Source: Neisseria sp. KEM232 (GTDB taxonomy: Bacteria; Pseudomonadota; Gammaproteobacteria; Burkholderiales; Neisseriaceae). From it: a stretch of 64,000 nt of DNA. The notes beneath the pieces were generated by a model, which was given only the letters and a program-made list of their open reading frames with translations, searched no databases and was not told where the DNA came from. Shown piece by piece: positions 24,386 through 33,007 of the stretch (the stretch's first letter is position 1; every line of letters starts with the position of its first letter). The stretch spans positions 1,550,001-1,614,000 of the forward strand of contig NZ_CP022527.1 of NCBI RefSeq assembly GCF_002237445.1, written 5' to 3'. A program made the position numbers and the translations under genes.

Positions 24386-27300
24386 TCAGACGGCCTCTTT
24401 GGTGTCGGACAGGGCAGCGAGCAGGGGGGCGGCGAGGTTTTCCGCCAGCAGCCAGAAGAGTTCGCCGTCGACGGGAGGAGTATCGTCGCGGCCGAAGACT
24501 TGGGCGACTTCGGCGTAGTCGCACTGGCCGGTGCTTTTTTTGCCGCCGAAGTAGGCGGTGGCGGCGGCTTTGTAGGCGGACAGGCGCCGCTCTTCTTCTG
24601 TTTTTTTGCCGTCGGGCAACAGGGCTTCGGCGGCGGCGAGGGTGGTTTTGGCAAAGAAGGGCAGGGGGCGGCTTTGGCCGGTGCGCCACCAGGCGAGCCA
24701 GGCGGCAAGCAGGGTGCGCGCCTGTTGCTGCGGGATGGGGGGGAGAGTGGTGATTTGGTCGGGCTGCACCCAGTGGCTGCACAGGTCGGCGGCGCTGTCG
24801 GGGCGCACGGCGTTGTAGATGAGGTGTTCGAGTAGGAGGACGGTTTTTTCGGGGGCGTTGGGGGCGTGGTCGAGGAAGCGGATGCGGCCGTCGCGGTGCA
24901 GGCTGTCGAGGCTGCCGTAGAGGGTGAGGCCGTCTGAAACGAAGGTGTAGGGGGCGGCTGGTAGGGGCGGGCTGGCGATGAGGTCGGAGTCGAGGGATTT
25001 GGCGGCGGTTTCGCAGCGTTCGCGCCAGAGTGTGCCGATTTCGCCTGCGGGCAGCAGGGAGCGGGCTTCGAGGACTTGGGCGGTGTCGGCGAAGTCGCGG
25101 CGGTTGAGGCGGGCGTCGAGGTAGGCGGCGGCGGTGTCGCGCGGGCGCGGCGGCTCGAAGGGTTCGGCGGTTTCCCATGCGCCGCCGAGATAGGGCGCCT
25201 GCCAGTCGAGTGTGTGCGAGAGCCAGTGTTTGACGGGGTTGCGCCAGAAGTCGAGAAAGGCTGCGTGGCCGACTTCGGTGGAAATGCCGGCGCCGCCGTC
25301 TGCGTTTTCCGATTCAGTGCCGCAGAAGGGGGCGGGTTTGGCGGGCGGGGCGGACAGGGCGGCGGCGTAGTCGGCGCGGGTAGAGCTGAGTCTGCCGCCG
25401 TCGAAGTAGCGGGTGGAGAAGGCTTGCAGGGGGTGGTTTTCGACGAGGGCGGCGTTTAACTCTTCCACGCTTTGCCCGGTCATGTCGGCGAGGCAGTCGG
25501 CCAGTTCGCCGACGAGGGCGGAGGGGGCGAGGGCTTCGTTGGTGCGGATGTCGCGGCCGACGTAGGAGAGATAGAGGTGTTCGCGGGCGCTGATGAGGGC
25601 TTCGAGGAAGAGGTAGCGGTCGTCGTCGCGGCGGGCGCGGTCGCCTTTGCGCGGGTGGCGGGCGATGAGGTCGAAGGCGGCGGCGCGGGTATCGCGCGGG
25701 AATTTGCCGTCGTCGAGGCCGATGAGGCACAGGACTTTGAAGGGCAGGGAGCGCATGGGCACCATGCCGCAGAAGGTGATGCCGCCGCGCAGGAAGCCGG
25801 CGTCGCTGCGGCTGCCGAGAAAATTCGACAGGTGCAGGCTTGCAATGCTGCCGGAGAGTTCGCCGATAAAGCCGGCGAGGGCGGCTTCCTGCTGCCAGCG
25901 GGCGAGTGCCTGCGCGAGCTGCTGGGCGGCGGCGCGGTCTGCTTCGGACGGTTCGCATATGTCTTCGGCAAGGCTGCGGATACGCTCCGCCCATCCTGCG
26001 ATGTCTGCGGGCCGCTGCCAGATGGCGTGCCAGTGTTTCAGACGGCCTATGAAGGCGGCGAAGCGGGCGTAAACGGCGGTGTGGCTGGGGTCGGCGTGCC
26101 ACGGGCTGACGCCCTGCCACAGGCTGCCGTTGTCGGGCAGCATCCAGCCGAGGGCGATTCTGTCCAGCCCCTGCTGCCAGGTGAACAGGGCACTGCCGCC
26201 ACCGCGCATGGTTTCGTCGGCGCCCCAGCGGATGTTGAGGCGTTCGGCGGTGTCGCGCAGCAGCGGCAGGTCTTCGAGGGTGAGGCCGAAGCGGGCGAGG
26301 ACGGTTTCGTTTTCCAAGAGGGCGAAGATTTTGTCGGCTTCGAAGCGGCTGTCGAAGATGTCGGCCAGCTGTTCGAGCGCCGCCAGCAGCGGGCGGCGGC
26401 GGCCGAGTTTGACGTCGGACACGGAATAGGGCAGCGGCTGTCGGCTTTCGCGGCCGAACACGGCTTCGAGGAAGGGGGCGTAGGGTTCGATGTCGGGGGT
26501 GAGGACGGCGATGTCGTGCGGCTGCCAGTCGGGATGTTCGGCCAGCAGGGCGAGCAGGTGTTCTTTGAGGATTTGCAGTTCGCGCAGGGGGCTGTGGGCG
26601 GCAACGATGCGGATGCTGTCGTCGGCGCGGGCGCTTCCGTCGGGCAGGGCGAGGGTTTGCAGGCCGTATTGCAGGCGGTGCAGGAGGCCGTCTGAAAGGG
26701 CTTCGTCGCGGTAGACGGAAAGGTCGGCGGCCAATTCGCTGTCGGCCAGGGCGTTGAAAAAGTCACGCCCCTGTTTGCCCAACGAGGCGAGCAGGGGGTG
26801 GCCTGCGGCGGCGGGATCGGCATCGTTCTGTTGCAGCATCTGCGCCGGTTCGATGATGTTGCCCCAGTATTCGGCCGAGGGGTTGAGGGCGAAGATGTGC
26901 ACTTCGCAGTGTTGTGCGAGTTCCTGTAAGAGTTGCAGGTACATCGGCGCGAGGGTGGCGATGCCGAACACGCACAGGCGATCGGGCAGCACGCCTGCGG
27001 GCGGCGCGGCAAGGGCGGCGCTCAGGCGGCGGCGCATTTCGACGCGGTGCGGCGCGCTTTGGCGGCCGTCGTCGAGAAAGCGCCACAATTCGGCCTGCCA
27101 GGCTTCGTCGCCGCCCAGCCCGATCGGTTTGCCGCGCTGCCAGGCGTCTATCCAGTCGGGACGGTAGACAAGGTATTGGTCGAAAATGTCGGCGATCTGC
27201 CCGGCAAGCCGGTAGGCCGCCGTTTCGCCGCCCGCAAGATAGCCCGACAGCACCTGTTTGGCCGACGCCAGCTCGGGGGCATTGAGGCCGTCTGAAACAA

Positions 27301-27595
27301 ACAGACCCAATAGCCGCCAGCGCATCACTTCGGTGTCGAAGGGGCTCAGTTCGGGAATGCCGGGCAGCAGGTCGCGCATCAGCCGCCAGGCGAAACCGGC
27401 AGGCAGGGAGAAGCGGATGTTGGCCGCGATGCCGTCCTGCTTCGCCAGATAGCGGGCGACAAAGCGGCGCATGCCCTGGCTCTGCACCATCACTTCCTCC
27501 GCCGCCAACGCCTGCGGCAGCGGGCGGCTCTGCTGCACTTTGTGCATCATGGCGGCCAAATCTTCGAGGCGGTTGGACTGGTAGAGGTTAAGCAT
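24386..27595 (-). CDS. recC: Exodeoxyribonuclease V gamma subunit RecC
   Basis: Large subunit of RecBCD, which processes double-strand ends and recognises Chi, feeding RecA. The 1069-residue product begins MLNLYQSNRLEDLA, with the RecC N-terminal VMVQSQGMRRFVARYLA block, and continues through LSYVGRDIRTNEALAPS and the C-terminal region ending in DTKEAV. Length is close to other RecC proteins (about 1100). It is a degenerate helicase with no standard Walker A. The stop and last two residues come from a DUS. recB and recD are not in the window. Efficient RecBCD matters for transformation-linked recombination in Neisseria. Confidence 0.95.
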   Translation of the reverse strand: MLNLYQSNRLEDLAAMMHKVQQSRPLPQALAAEEVMVQSQGMRRFVARYLAKQDGIAANIRFSLPAGFAWRLMRDLLPGIPELSPFDTEVMRWRLLGLFVSDGLNAPELASAKQVLSGYLAGGETAAYRLAGQIADIFDQYLVYRPDWIDAWQRGKPIGLGGDEAWQAELWRFLDDGRQSAPHRVEMRRRLSAALAAPPAGVLPDRLCVFGIATLAPMYLQLLQELAQHCEVHIFALNPSAEYWGNIIEPAQMLQQNDADPAAAGHPLLASLGKQGRDFFNALADSELAADLSVYRDEALSDGLLHRLQYGLQTLALPDGSARADDSIRIVAAHSPLRELQILKEHLLALLAEHPDWQPHDIAVLTPDIEPYAPFLEAVFGRESRQPLPYSVSDVKLGRRRPLLAALEQLADIFDSRFEADKIFALLENETVLARFGLTLEDLPLLRDTAERLNIRWGADETMRGGGSALFTWQQGLDRIALGWMLPDNGSLWQGVSPWHADPSHTAVYARFAAFIGRLKHWHAIWQRPADIAGWAERIRSLAEDICEPSEADRAAAQQLAQALARWQQEAALAGFIGELSGSIASLHLSNFLGSRSDAGFLRGGITFCGMVPMRSLPFKVLCLIGLDDGKFPRDTRAAAFDLIARHPRKGDRARRDDDRYLFLEALISAREHLYLSYVGRDIRTNEALAPSALVGELADCLADMTGQSVEELNAALVENHPLQAFSTRYFDGGRLSSTRADYAAALSAPPAKPAPFCGTESENADGGAGISTEVGHAAFLDFWRNPVKHWLSHTLDWQAPYLGGAWETAEPFEPPRPRDTAAAYLDARLNRRDFADTAQVLEARSLLPAGEIGTLWRERCETAAKSLDSDLIASPPLPAAPYTFVSDGLTLYGSLDSLHRDGRIRFLDHAPNAPEKTVLLLEHLIYNAVRPDSAADLCSHWVQPDQITTLPPIPQQQARTLLAAWLAWWRTGQSRPLPFFAKTTLAAAEALLPDGKKTEEERRLSAYKAAATAYFGGKKSTGQCDYAEVAQVFGRDDTPPVDGELFWLLAENLAAPLLAALSDTKEAV

Positions 27596-27685
27596 GGCAA
27601 TCTTTCGCAGACAGGAAAGCCGCGCATTATATAGAGAGCGGCGGCCGATGGCAGCGGGAGGCCGTCTGAAAGCGCGTTTTGCGCT

Positions 27686-27728
27686 GCAAATGATAATTTA
27701 TGCAAACTTTATGGCGGTTTGTTATAAT
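27686..27728 (+). promoter_or_regulatory. Promoter region of the TM2 gene with partial Fur-like site
   Basis: A perfect -10 TATAAT lies at 27723-27728, about 84 bases before the TM2 start. Upstream, GCAAATGATAATTTATGCA (27686-27704) contains the AATGATAAT core of a Fur box, but only about 11 of 19 positions match the consensus, so Fur control is weakly supported. Confidence 0.4.
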
Positions 27729-27811
27729 CCGCCGCCGCAGATTTTGATATTTGTTTATGTGCAAACCGGTTTTCCGGTTTGTTTTGACTGACCTGTAATG
27801 GAGAGAAAACC

Positions 27812-28114
27812 ATGTCTGAAAACACCCCGCAACAACCCGCACCGCAACAGAGCGCTCCCGCCGGCACCGACAAACGCATCATCGCTTCCGTTTTGGCCTT
27901 TTTCCTCGGCGGCCTGGGCGTGCACAAGTTCTACCTCGGCGTGAACAAAGTCGGCGTTATCTACCTGCTTATCAGCATTTTGGGGTCGTTTGCGTTCGGT
28001 ATCGGCCCGCTGGTTGTCTTCGTGTTCTGCATCATCGACATCGTAAAATACATGAAATGCACGCCCGAAGAGTTCGAGCAGACCTACGTTATCGGCAAGA
28101 AAGAATGGTTCTGA
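27812..28114 (+). CDS. TM2 domain-containing protein
   Basis: A 100-residue membrane protein with a Gln/Pro-rich N-terminus, then the TM2 domain: SVLAFFLGGLGVHKFYLG followed by a short loop and a second helix (GPLVVFVFCIIDIVKYM). The glycine-rich hairpin with HKFYLG is the TM2 signature. The role in bacteria is unknown. GGAGAG is seven to eight bases upstream of the ATG. It is followed by a clear terminator at 28144, so it is monocistronic, with the promoter in the divergent gap from recC. Confidence 0.9.
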   Translation: MSENTPQQPAPQQSAPAGTDKRIIASVLAFFLGGLGVHKFYLGVNKVGVIYLLISILGSFAFGIGPLVVFVFCIIDIVKYMKCTPEEFEQTYVIGKKEWF

Positions 28115-28143
28115 GCGCGCGAGCCGCAGCCAAGCCCATTCGC

Positions 28144-28169
28144 AACAGCCCGTCCGACGGGCTGTTTTT
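28144..28169 (+). terminator. Rho-independent terminator after the TM2 gene
   Basis: AACAGCCCG / CGGGCTGTT stem with a short loop, followed by TTTTT. It is a classic intrinsic terminator not built from DUS, located 30 bases after the stop. Confidence 0.85.
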
Positions 28170-28190
28170 CCGTTTCGGGAGGAACAAAAC

Positions 28191-28865
28191 ATGATTAAGG
28201 ACACGCGGCAGAGCATCAAAATCTGGGATCTGCCCACCCGCCTGTTCCATTGGACGCTGGCCGCCGCGCTGGCCTTTATGTTTTTCAGCGCCAAAAGCGG
28301 CGGCCTGTGGCTGGTGTGGCATCTGCGCTGCGGCCTGCTGGTGGCGGCGCTGATTATCTTCCGCCTGTGCTGGGGGCTGTGGGGCAGCGACACCGCGCGT
28401 TTTGCCCGCTTTGTGCGCCCGCGCGCTGTGCCCGCCTATTTGCGCGGGCAGTGGGACGAAAACCGCCATCCCGGCCACAACCCGCTCGGCGGCCTGATGG
28501 TGGTGTTGATGCTGGCCGCCGTGCTGTTTCAGACGGCCACCGGCCTCTTCGCCGCCGACGGCAACACCTTTATCAGCAACGGCTATCTCAACGGCTGGAT
28601 CGGCGCGGACGCGGGCGAAACCGTGCGCGCCGTCCATATCCGCTTCCCCCGCCTGCTCGCCGCGCTGGCGGTGCTGCACATTGCGGCGGTGCTGTTTTAC
28701 CGCGTGGCGAAAAAACGCAATCTCGTCACGCCGATGATTACCGGCCGCCAAACGCAGGCATCTGCCGACGCGGTGCGGCCGCGTTTTGCCGGACGCTCGG
28801 CCTTTTGCGCCGCCGCCCTGATGGCGGCGGCAAGCGTGGCGCTGGTGTGGCTGCTGCGCCGTTAG
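28191..28865 (+). CDS. Cytochrome b561-type membrane protein
   Basis: Di-heme membrane cytochrome b of the CybB/cytochrome b561 bacterial/Ni-hydrogenase family, 224 residues. It opens with IKIWDLPTRLFHWTLAAALA, where the HW after the R-L-F motif is the usual first heme ligand region. Further membrane segments lie near residues 40-65, 98-120, 150-175 and 205-222, with candidate histidine ligands in VWHLRC, HIRFPR and VLHIAA. It probably passes electrons at the inner membrane; the partner is unknown. No c-type cytochrome gene is adjacent. It ends at a bidirectional DUS terminator. Confidence 0.85.
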   Translation: MIKDTRQSIKIWDLPTRLFHWTLAAALAFMFFSAKSGGLWLVWHLRCGLLVAALIIFRLCWGLWGSDTARFARFVRPRAVPAYLRGQWDENRHPGHNPLGGLMVVLMLAAVLFQTATGLFAADGNTFISNGYLNGWIGADAGETVRAVHIRFPRLLAALAVLHIAAVLFYRVAKKRNLVTPMITGRQTQASADAVRPRFAGRSAFCAAALMAAASVALVWLLRR

Positions 28866-28886
28866 CCGTGCGTTAAACGACACGGC

Positions 28887-28931
28887 AAAAGGCCGTCTGA
28901 AAGCAGGATTTGCTTTTCAGACGGCCTTTTT
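28887..28931. terminator. Bidirectional DUS terminator
   Basis: AAAAGGCCGTCTGAAA..GCA pairs with TGC..TTTTCAGACGGCCTTTTT between convergent genes. A- and T-runs on either side allow function in both directions. Confidence 0.75.
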
Positions 28932-28957
28932 GTTACGGCAGGCAAAACGGATAAGCC

Positions 28958-30049
28958 TTACAAAGCCCCCGCTTCGATATACGGCACGCGGCCGTCGAGA
29001 TCGGGCGGTTCGCCGAGGGAAACGGCAAACAGGCGGCCGCCTGCGGCGATGTGCGGATAGGCCGCCAGCTCGGGCAGCAGGGGATCGTTTTCGTGCAGGC
29101 CGCCGACCATATAGTGCCAGCCGCGCCGCCTGCCCGCGCGGTAGAGCGCACGCAGCAGCAGGCGGAAAACGGCGGGGTCGTCGTTTTCCACGGCAAGGGC
29201 GGCGATGTAGCCGTGGCGCATCTGTCCGCCTTCAGGCGGCAGCGGCGGCAGGCGCAGCAGGCGGGCGGCGGCGTTGTACAGCGGTTTGCCGATGCGCCAT
29301 GCGCCGTTGTAGCGCTCGACGTGGATTTGGCGGAAGGCGTGCTGATCCCAGCCCGCCAGCGCGCCGACGAGACGGTTTTGTTTGAAGGCCAGCAGGAAAT
29401 CGCCGATGTCCAGCCCTTTCAGACGGCCTTGTGCCAAATCTTCGGCGCGATAGTGCGGGGCAAACTGCCGCCGCGCGTGTTCGCGGTTGAGAAAGGCAAA
29501 CAGCGCCTCGGCATCCTGCGGCCTGCCCGCGCGGATTTCGATGCCGGGCATATCGAGGGCGCGGCGCGGCAGGGTCAGGCCGATCACGGGGGTGTGCACC
29601 ATGCCCAGCGGCGTGTAGCGCGGCATGCCCGCGCGGTTGGCGGCGATGGTGGAGAGCGCGGCGGCGTTGTCGTGCAGAATCATGGTGATTTCGGCGGCCA
29701 GCGGTTCGGCCGCCATTTTTTCCGCCAGCACGCGGTAGCCGCGGTAGAGGTGCAGGCCGTTGCGGTGGCATTTGTCGATGCGCAAATCGGCCAGATAGCC
29801 GGTGTCGCACAGTGTGCCGTTGAGGTAGGCAGGCCGTCTGAAACGGCTGCCGAGCATGACGATTCTGCCGTCGGCATCACAGCCTTTGTAAATCTGCGCC
29901 CTTTCGCCCTGAACGGCCGCGGCGGCGAAATAGGAGGGTTCGCGGCGGAAGCTGACGCTGATGCCGCCTTCCATGACGTTGCGTGCGAGCAGGGCGCGCA
30001 GTTCGGCGTCGTCGGCGGGCGTAACGGGGGAAAAAACGATTCTGCTCAT
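28958..30049 (-). CDS. GNAT-like acyltransferase family protein
   Basis: A 363-residue protein with two apparent GNAT-like halves. The N-terminal part carries GYLADLRIDKCHRNGLHLYR, a typical acceptor/cofactor strand followed by an R-x-x-G-like loop and a helix. The C-terminal half begins near residue 170 (EIRAGRPQDAEALFAFLNREH) with another GNAT-type opening. The substrate is unknown. No signal peptide. It is convergent with the cytochrome gene and divergent from the antiporter gene. A DUS in the coding region encodes RFRRPAY. The fold call rests on pattern only, so alternatives are possible. Confidence 0.65.
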   Translation of the reverse strand: MSRIVFSPVTPADDAELRALLARNVMEGGISVSFRREPSYFAAAAVQGERAQIYKGCDADGRIVMLGSRFRRPAYLNGTLCDTGYLADLRIDKCHRNGLHLYRGYRVLAEKMAAEPLAAEITMILHDNAAALSTIAANRAGMPRYTPLGMVHTPVIGLTLPRRALDMPGIEIRAGRPQDAEALFAFLNREHARRQFAPHYRAEDLAQGRLKGLDIGDFLLAFKQNRLVGALAGWDQHAFRQIHVERYNGAWRIGKPLYNAAARLLRLPPLPPEGGQMRHGYIAALAVENDDPAVFRLLLRALYRAGRRRGWHYMVGGLHENDPLLPELAAYPHIAAGGRLFAVSLGEPPDLDGRVPYIEAGAL

Positions 30050-30096
30050 GATGGGGCCGTCTGAAAAAAGGGCGTGTGCGAAAGGGCGGCATTATA

Positions 30097-30124
30097 GGCC
30101 GTCTGAAAGCGTTTCAGACGGCCT
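30097..30124. repeat. DUS inverted pair in divergent gap
   Basis: AGGCCGTCTGAAA and TTTCAGACGGCCT are separated by a few bases, between the divergent GNAT-like and antiporter genes. No terminator role is expected here. Confidence 0.5.
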
Positions 30125-30216
30125 TCTGCCGCGTAAAACGCGCCGCCTGTGTTAAAATCCGCCGTGTTTTTCCGCCGATTTTTCCTTCTGTTTTCCTATC
30201 GAGAAAGCCCGCCTCC

Positions 30217-31956
30217 GTGGACGCCGTCAATACCCTGTTTCTGATTATTGCCCTGCTGCTGTTTATCAGCGTTGTCGCTTCGCGCGTATCGACCCGTTTC
30301 GGTATGCCGCTGCTTTTGGTGTTTCTCGGCGTCGGCATGCTGGCGGGCGACGAAGGGCCGGGCGGCATCGGTTTCGACAGCTTCGCCGGCGCGAATATGA
30401 TCGGGCAGATGGCGCTGGCGGTGATTCTGCTCGACGGCGGCCTGCGTACGCGCTTCGACAGCTTCCGCCTGGCGCTGAAACCGGCGGCGGTGCTCGCCAG
30501 CTGGGGCGTGGTGGCGACGGTGGGTCTTTTGGGCGCATTTGCCACGTTTTTCCTCGGTACCGACTGGAAAATGGGGCTGCTGATGGCGGCCATCGTCGGC
30601 TCGACCGACGCGGCGGCGGTGTTTTCCCTGATGCGCAGCAGCGGCGTGCGCCTCAATTCGCGTATTCTGGCGACGCTGGAACTCGAGAGCGGCTGCAACG
30701 ACCCGATGGCGATTCTGCTGGTGAGTGCGCTGATCGGGCTGATTATGAACCCGGCCGAAACGGGGGCGGCGCAAATGCTCACCCTGTTGGCCAAACAACT
30801 CGGACTGGGGCTGCTCTTCGGCTATCTGGCGGGCAAGGTGCTGGCGCGGATTTTGGAGCGCATCAGCCTGGCCGAAGGGCTGTACGCGATACTCATCGCC
30901 TCGGGCGGCCTTTTGGTGTTTGCCACCACCAACCTTTTGGGCGGTAGCGGCTTTCTCGCCGTGTATCTGGCGGGCGTGTTCATCGGCAACTCGCGCAACA
31001 GCTCCACCGAGCACGTTTTGAATGTGATGGACGGCCTGGCCTGGCTGGCGCAGGCGTCGATGTTTCTGGTACTCGGGCTGCTGGTCAGCCCGGCACGGCT
31101 GTTGGAAAACTGGACGAATGCGCTGGTGATCGCCGCCTTCCTGATTCTGGTGGCACGGCCGCTTGCCGTGTGGACGTCGCTGAAATTCTTCCGCTACAAC
31201 CCGCGCGAAGTGGCCTATATCAGCTGGGTGGGGCTGCGCGGCGCCGTGCCGGTGACGCTGGCCATCACGCCGCTGATGGCCGGCGTGCCCGATGCGCTGA
31301 AACTGTTCGACGTGGCTTTTGCCGTGGTGATTCTGTCGCTGCTGATACAGGGCACGACCATCCCCTTTTTCGCCCGCCTGCTCAAAGTCGTGCTGCCGCC
31401 CAAGCCCGAGCCGCTGGCGCAGCGGGAAATCTGGCTGGCCGACAAACTGGCGGTGTCTTTGCAGTCGTTTAAAGTGGAAGCGGGATCGGACGCGGAAAAC
31501 AGCCACCCTTCGGCCATGACGCGCGACCGCTTTTCAGACGGCCAAATCTTCGCCCTGCTGCGCGGCGACCAAACCGTTGCCGTGCTGCCCAGCACGCAGA
31601 TGCAGGCGGGCGACGTGGTGTGGTTTATCCTCGACGAAAAACTGGGCGACGATTTTGCCAAACAGTTTGCCGCCGCCGCAGGCGAAGAACAGAGCTTTTT
31701 CGGCGCGTTCAACCTCAACCCCGAAGCCGTGGTGGGCGATTTGGCCGAAGTGTACGGCCTGCCCGTCGGCGAACACGAACGCGGCCTGCGCTTGGACGAT
31801 CTGTTCCGCGAACGTTTCGGCGACATGCCCGTGGCGGGCGACCGCATCAATCTGAACGGCTTTGAAATCACGGTGAAGGAACTCGACAACAAAGCCCGCA
31901 TCCGCCTGCTCGGTTTGAAAATGCCGCAGGAAGGCGCGGCGGCGCACGCGGCTTAG
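30217..31956 (+). CDS. Potassium/proton antiporter, NhaP2 (CvrA) type
   Basis: A 579-residue cation/proton antiporter of the CPA1 family, near identical in length to E. coli NhaP2/CvrA (578). The membrane domain (about residues 1-390) has GMPLLLVFLGVGMLAGDEGP, LAVILLDGGLRTRFDSFRLA and the conserved GSTDAAAVFSLM. The cytoplasmic C-terminal portion has a TrkA_C-like region and a CorC/HlyC-type tail (residues about 490-570). It likely exports K+ in exchange for H+. The start is a GTG at 30217. The frame is open upstream but crosses a DUS pair. It complements TrkA-dependent K+ uptake also encoded here. Confidence 0.88.
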   Translation: MDAVNTLFLIIALLLFISVVASRVSTRFGMPLLLVFLGVGMLAGDEGPGGIGFDSFAGANMIGQMALAVILLDGGLRTRFDSFRLALKPAAVLASWGVVATVGLLGAFATFFLGTDWKMGLLMAAIVGSTDAAAVFSLMRSSGVRLNSRILATLELESGCNDPMAILLVSALIGLIMNPAETGAAQMLTLLAKQLGLGLLFGYLAGKVLARILERISLAEGLYAILIASGGLLVFATTNLLGGSGFLAVYLAGVFIGNSRNSSTEHVLNVMDGLAWLAQASMFLVLGLLVSPARLLENWTNALVIAAFLILVARPLAVWTSLKFFRYNPREVAYISWVGLRGAVPVTLAITPLMAGVPDALKLFDVAFAVVILSLLIQGTTIPFFARLLKVVLPPKPEPLAQREIWLADKLAVSLQSFKVEAGSDAENSHPSAMTRDRFSDGQIFALLRGDQTVAVLPSTQMQAGDVVWFILDEKLGDDFAKQFAAAAGEEQSFFGAFNLNPEAVVGDLAEVYGLPVGEHERGLRLDDLFRERFGDMPVAGDRINLNGFEITVKELDNKARIRLLGLKMPQEGAAAHAA

Positions 31957-31975
31957 ACGCGCAGATAAAGCAAAG

Positions 31976-32008
31976 AGGCCGTCTGAAAGCAAAGCTTTCA
32001 GACGGCCT
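31976..32008 (+). terminator. DUS terminator after the antiporter gene
   Basis: AGGCCGTCTGAAAGC (31976-31990) pairs with GCTTTCAGACGGCCT (31994-32008), followed by TCTTTT. Confidence 0.65.
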
Positions 32009-32278
32009 TCTTTTCAGCGGCAGGTAGCACGCGGTTTTCCCAAACCGCCTGATCACAAACCGCGTGCGTCGCAGAGCGACACACCCTACAACCGTTTTTT
32101 CAGACGGCCTCCCGCTTTCAGGCGGCCTTTTGGTTTAACAACAGGTAGGGTGTGTTGCGCAGCAACGCACGCGGTTTCGGGTTTTCAGACGGCCTTTTGT
32201 GGTGCGCGGCGGATGAGGGCTGAAAAGTGTCGGATACAAGTATCCGACCTACAAGACTTTCAGACGGCCTCAACGCTT
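32009..32278. repeat. Repeat-filled intergenic region
   Basis: No gene. It contains an inverse REP-like copy (32058-32089), DUS copies, a direct REP-like copy (GGTAGGGTGTGTTGCGCAGC, 32145-32177), an 18-bp palindrome TCGGATACAAGTATCCGA (32230-32247) and two further DUS copies before the next gene. The two REP-like copies are in opposite orientation and about 85 bases apart. Confidence 0.6.
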
Positions 32279-32965
32279 TCAGACGGCCTCTTGCGGCATC
32301 AGTATGATGAATTGGCGCAGGCTGTAGAAGTGTTCGCGGTGCGGCCAGTCGAGGCGGGCGAGGGCGGTTTCGGCGAAGGCTTGGTTTTCGTTGTCGATGA
32401 GAAATTCGACGCAGTCGGTCTGTCCCGCGCTCTGGCTGTAATAGAAGCGGACGAAGTGGATGCGTTTGTCGGGGCGGGCGCGGCGCAGGGCTTCGCGGAT
32501 GGCGTTTTGCAGGGCGTCGGCGGGCAGATCGGGTTTGTCGCCCGCGTATTTGGTGACGGTGTTGCCGGTGTAGGCGTCGAAGAAGATGCCGTTGAGCGTC
32601 AGGCTTTGCGCTTTGCTGCGGCGGCGGTTGAAGGCGTCGAGGATGGTGTGCAGGGCGCTTTCCTGGAAGTTTTCCCAGTTGCCGCTGAGGGCTTCTTCGA
32701 CGGTGGCGCCGACATCGCCGTAGGCTTCGTAGAGCAGGCGGCCGTCGGGCAGGGCGGTTTCGACGTCGAGGCGGGTGACGACGGCGTTGTCGTGGCGTTG
32801 GCTGACGTAGGCGAGGGTGTCGAAGGAGGCGGGAACGGCGAAATCGGGGATGAGTTTGCCGTCTTCTTCGCGCACTTGGTGGCCGTGGGCGGTAAGGGCG
32901 GCGTGGAGGATTTGGTTGAGGGTGTAGTCGTCGCTGTCTTGTGTGTCGGGGATTTGGTCGGTCAT
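32279..32965 (-). CDS. Conserved hypothetical protein
   Basis: A 228-residue acidic, cytoplasmic-looking protein. It has an N-terminal part with TAHGHQVREEDGKLIP, a central VSQRHDNAVVTRLDVETALP and a C-terminal RIHFVRFYYSQSAGQTDCVE. The pattern suggests an alpha/beta domain of unknown function. I believe it belongs to a DUF found across Neisseria but cannot name it with confidence. The stop and terminal Ala-Val come from a DUS. It lies 42 bases downstream of ppx on the same strand and may be co-transcribed with it. Confidence 0.75.
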   Translation of the reverse strand: MTDQIPDTQDSDDYTLNQILHAALTAHGHQVREEDGKLIPDFAVPASFDTLAYVSQRHDNAVVTRLDVETALPDGRLLYEAYGDVGATVEEALSGNWENFQESALHTILDAFNRRRSKAQSLTLNGIFFDAYTGNTVTKYAGDKPDLPADALQNAIREALRRARPDKRIHFVRFYYSQSAGQTDCVEFLIDNENQAFAETALARLDWPHREHFYSLRQFIILMPQEAV

Positions 32966-33007
32966 GGCGGTTTTCGTCGGTTTGCGGGGTGTTTCAGACG
33001 GCCTTTT

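Noticed and set aside
23313..24518. Plus-strand ORF of about 400 codons opposite the envC-like gene
   Set aside because: The translation is Phe/Gly/Ala-rich low complexity and mirrors the coiled-coil gene on the minus strand.
28141..28170. Possible DUS-based terminator after the TM2 gene
   Set aside because: The stem sequence has no DUS. It is an ordinary intrinsic terminator and is annotated as such.
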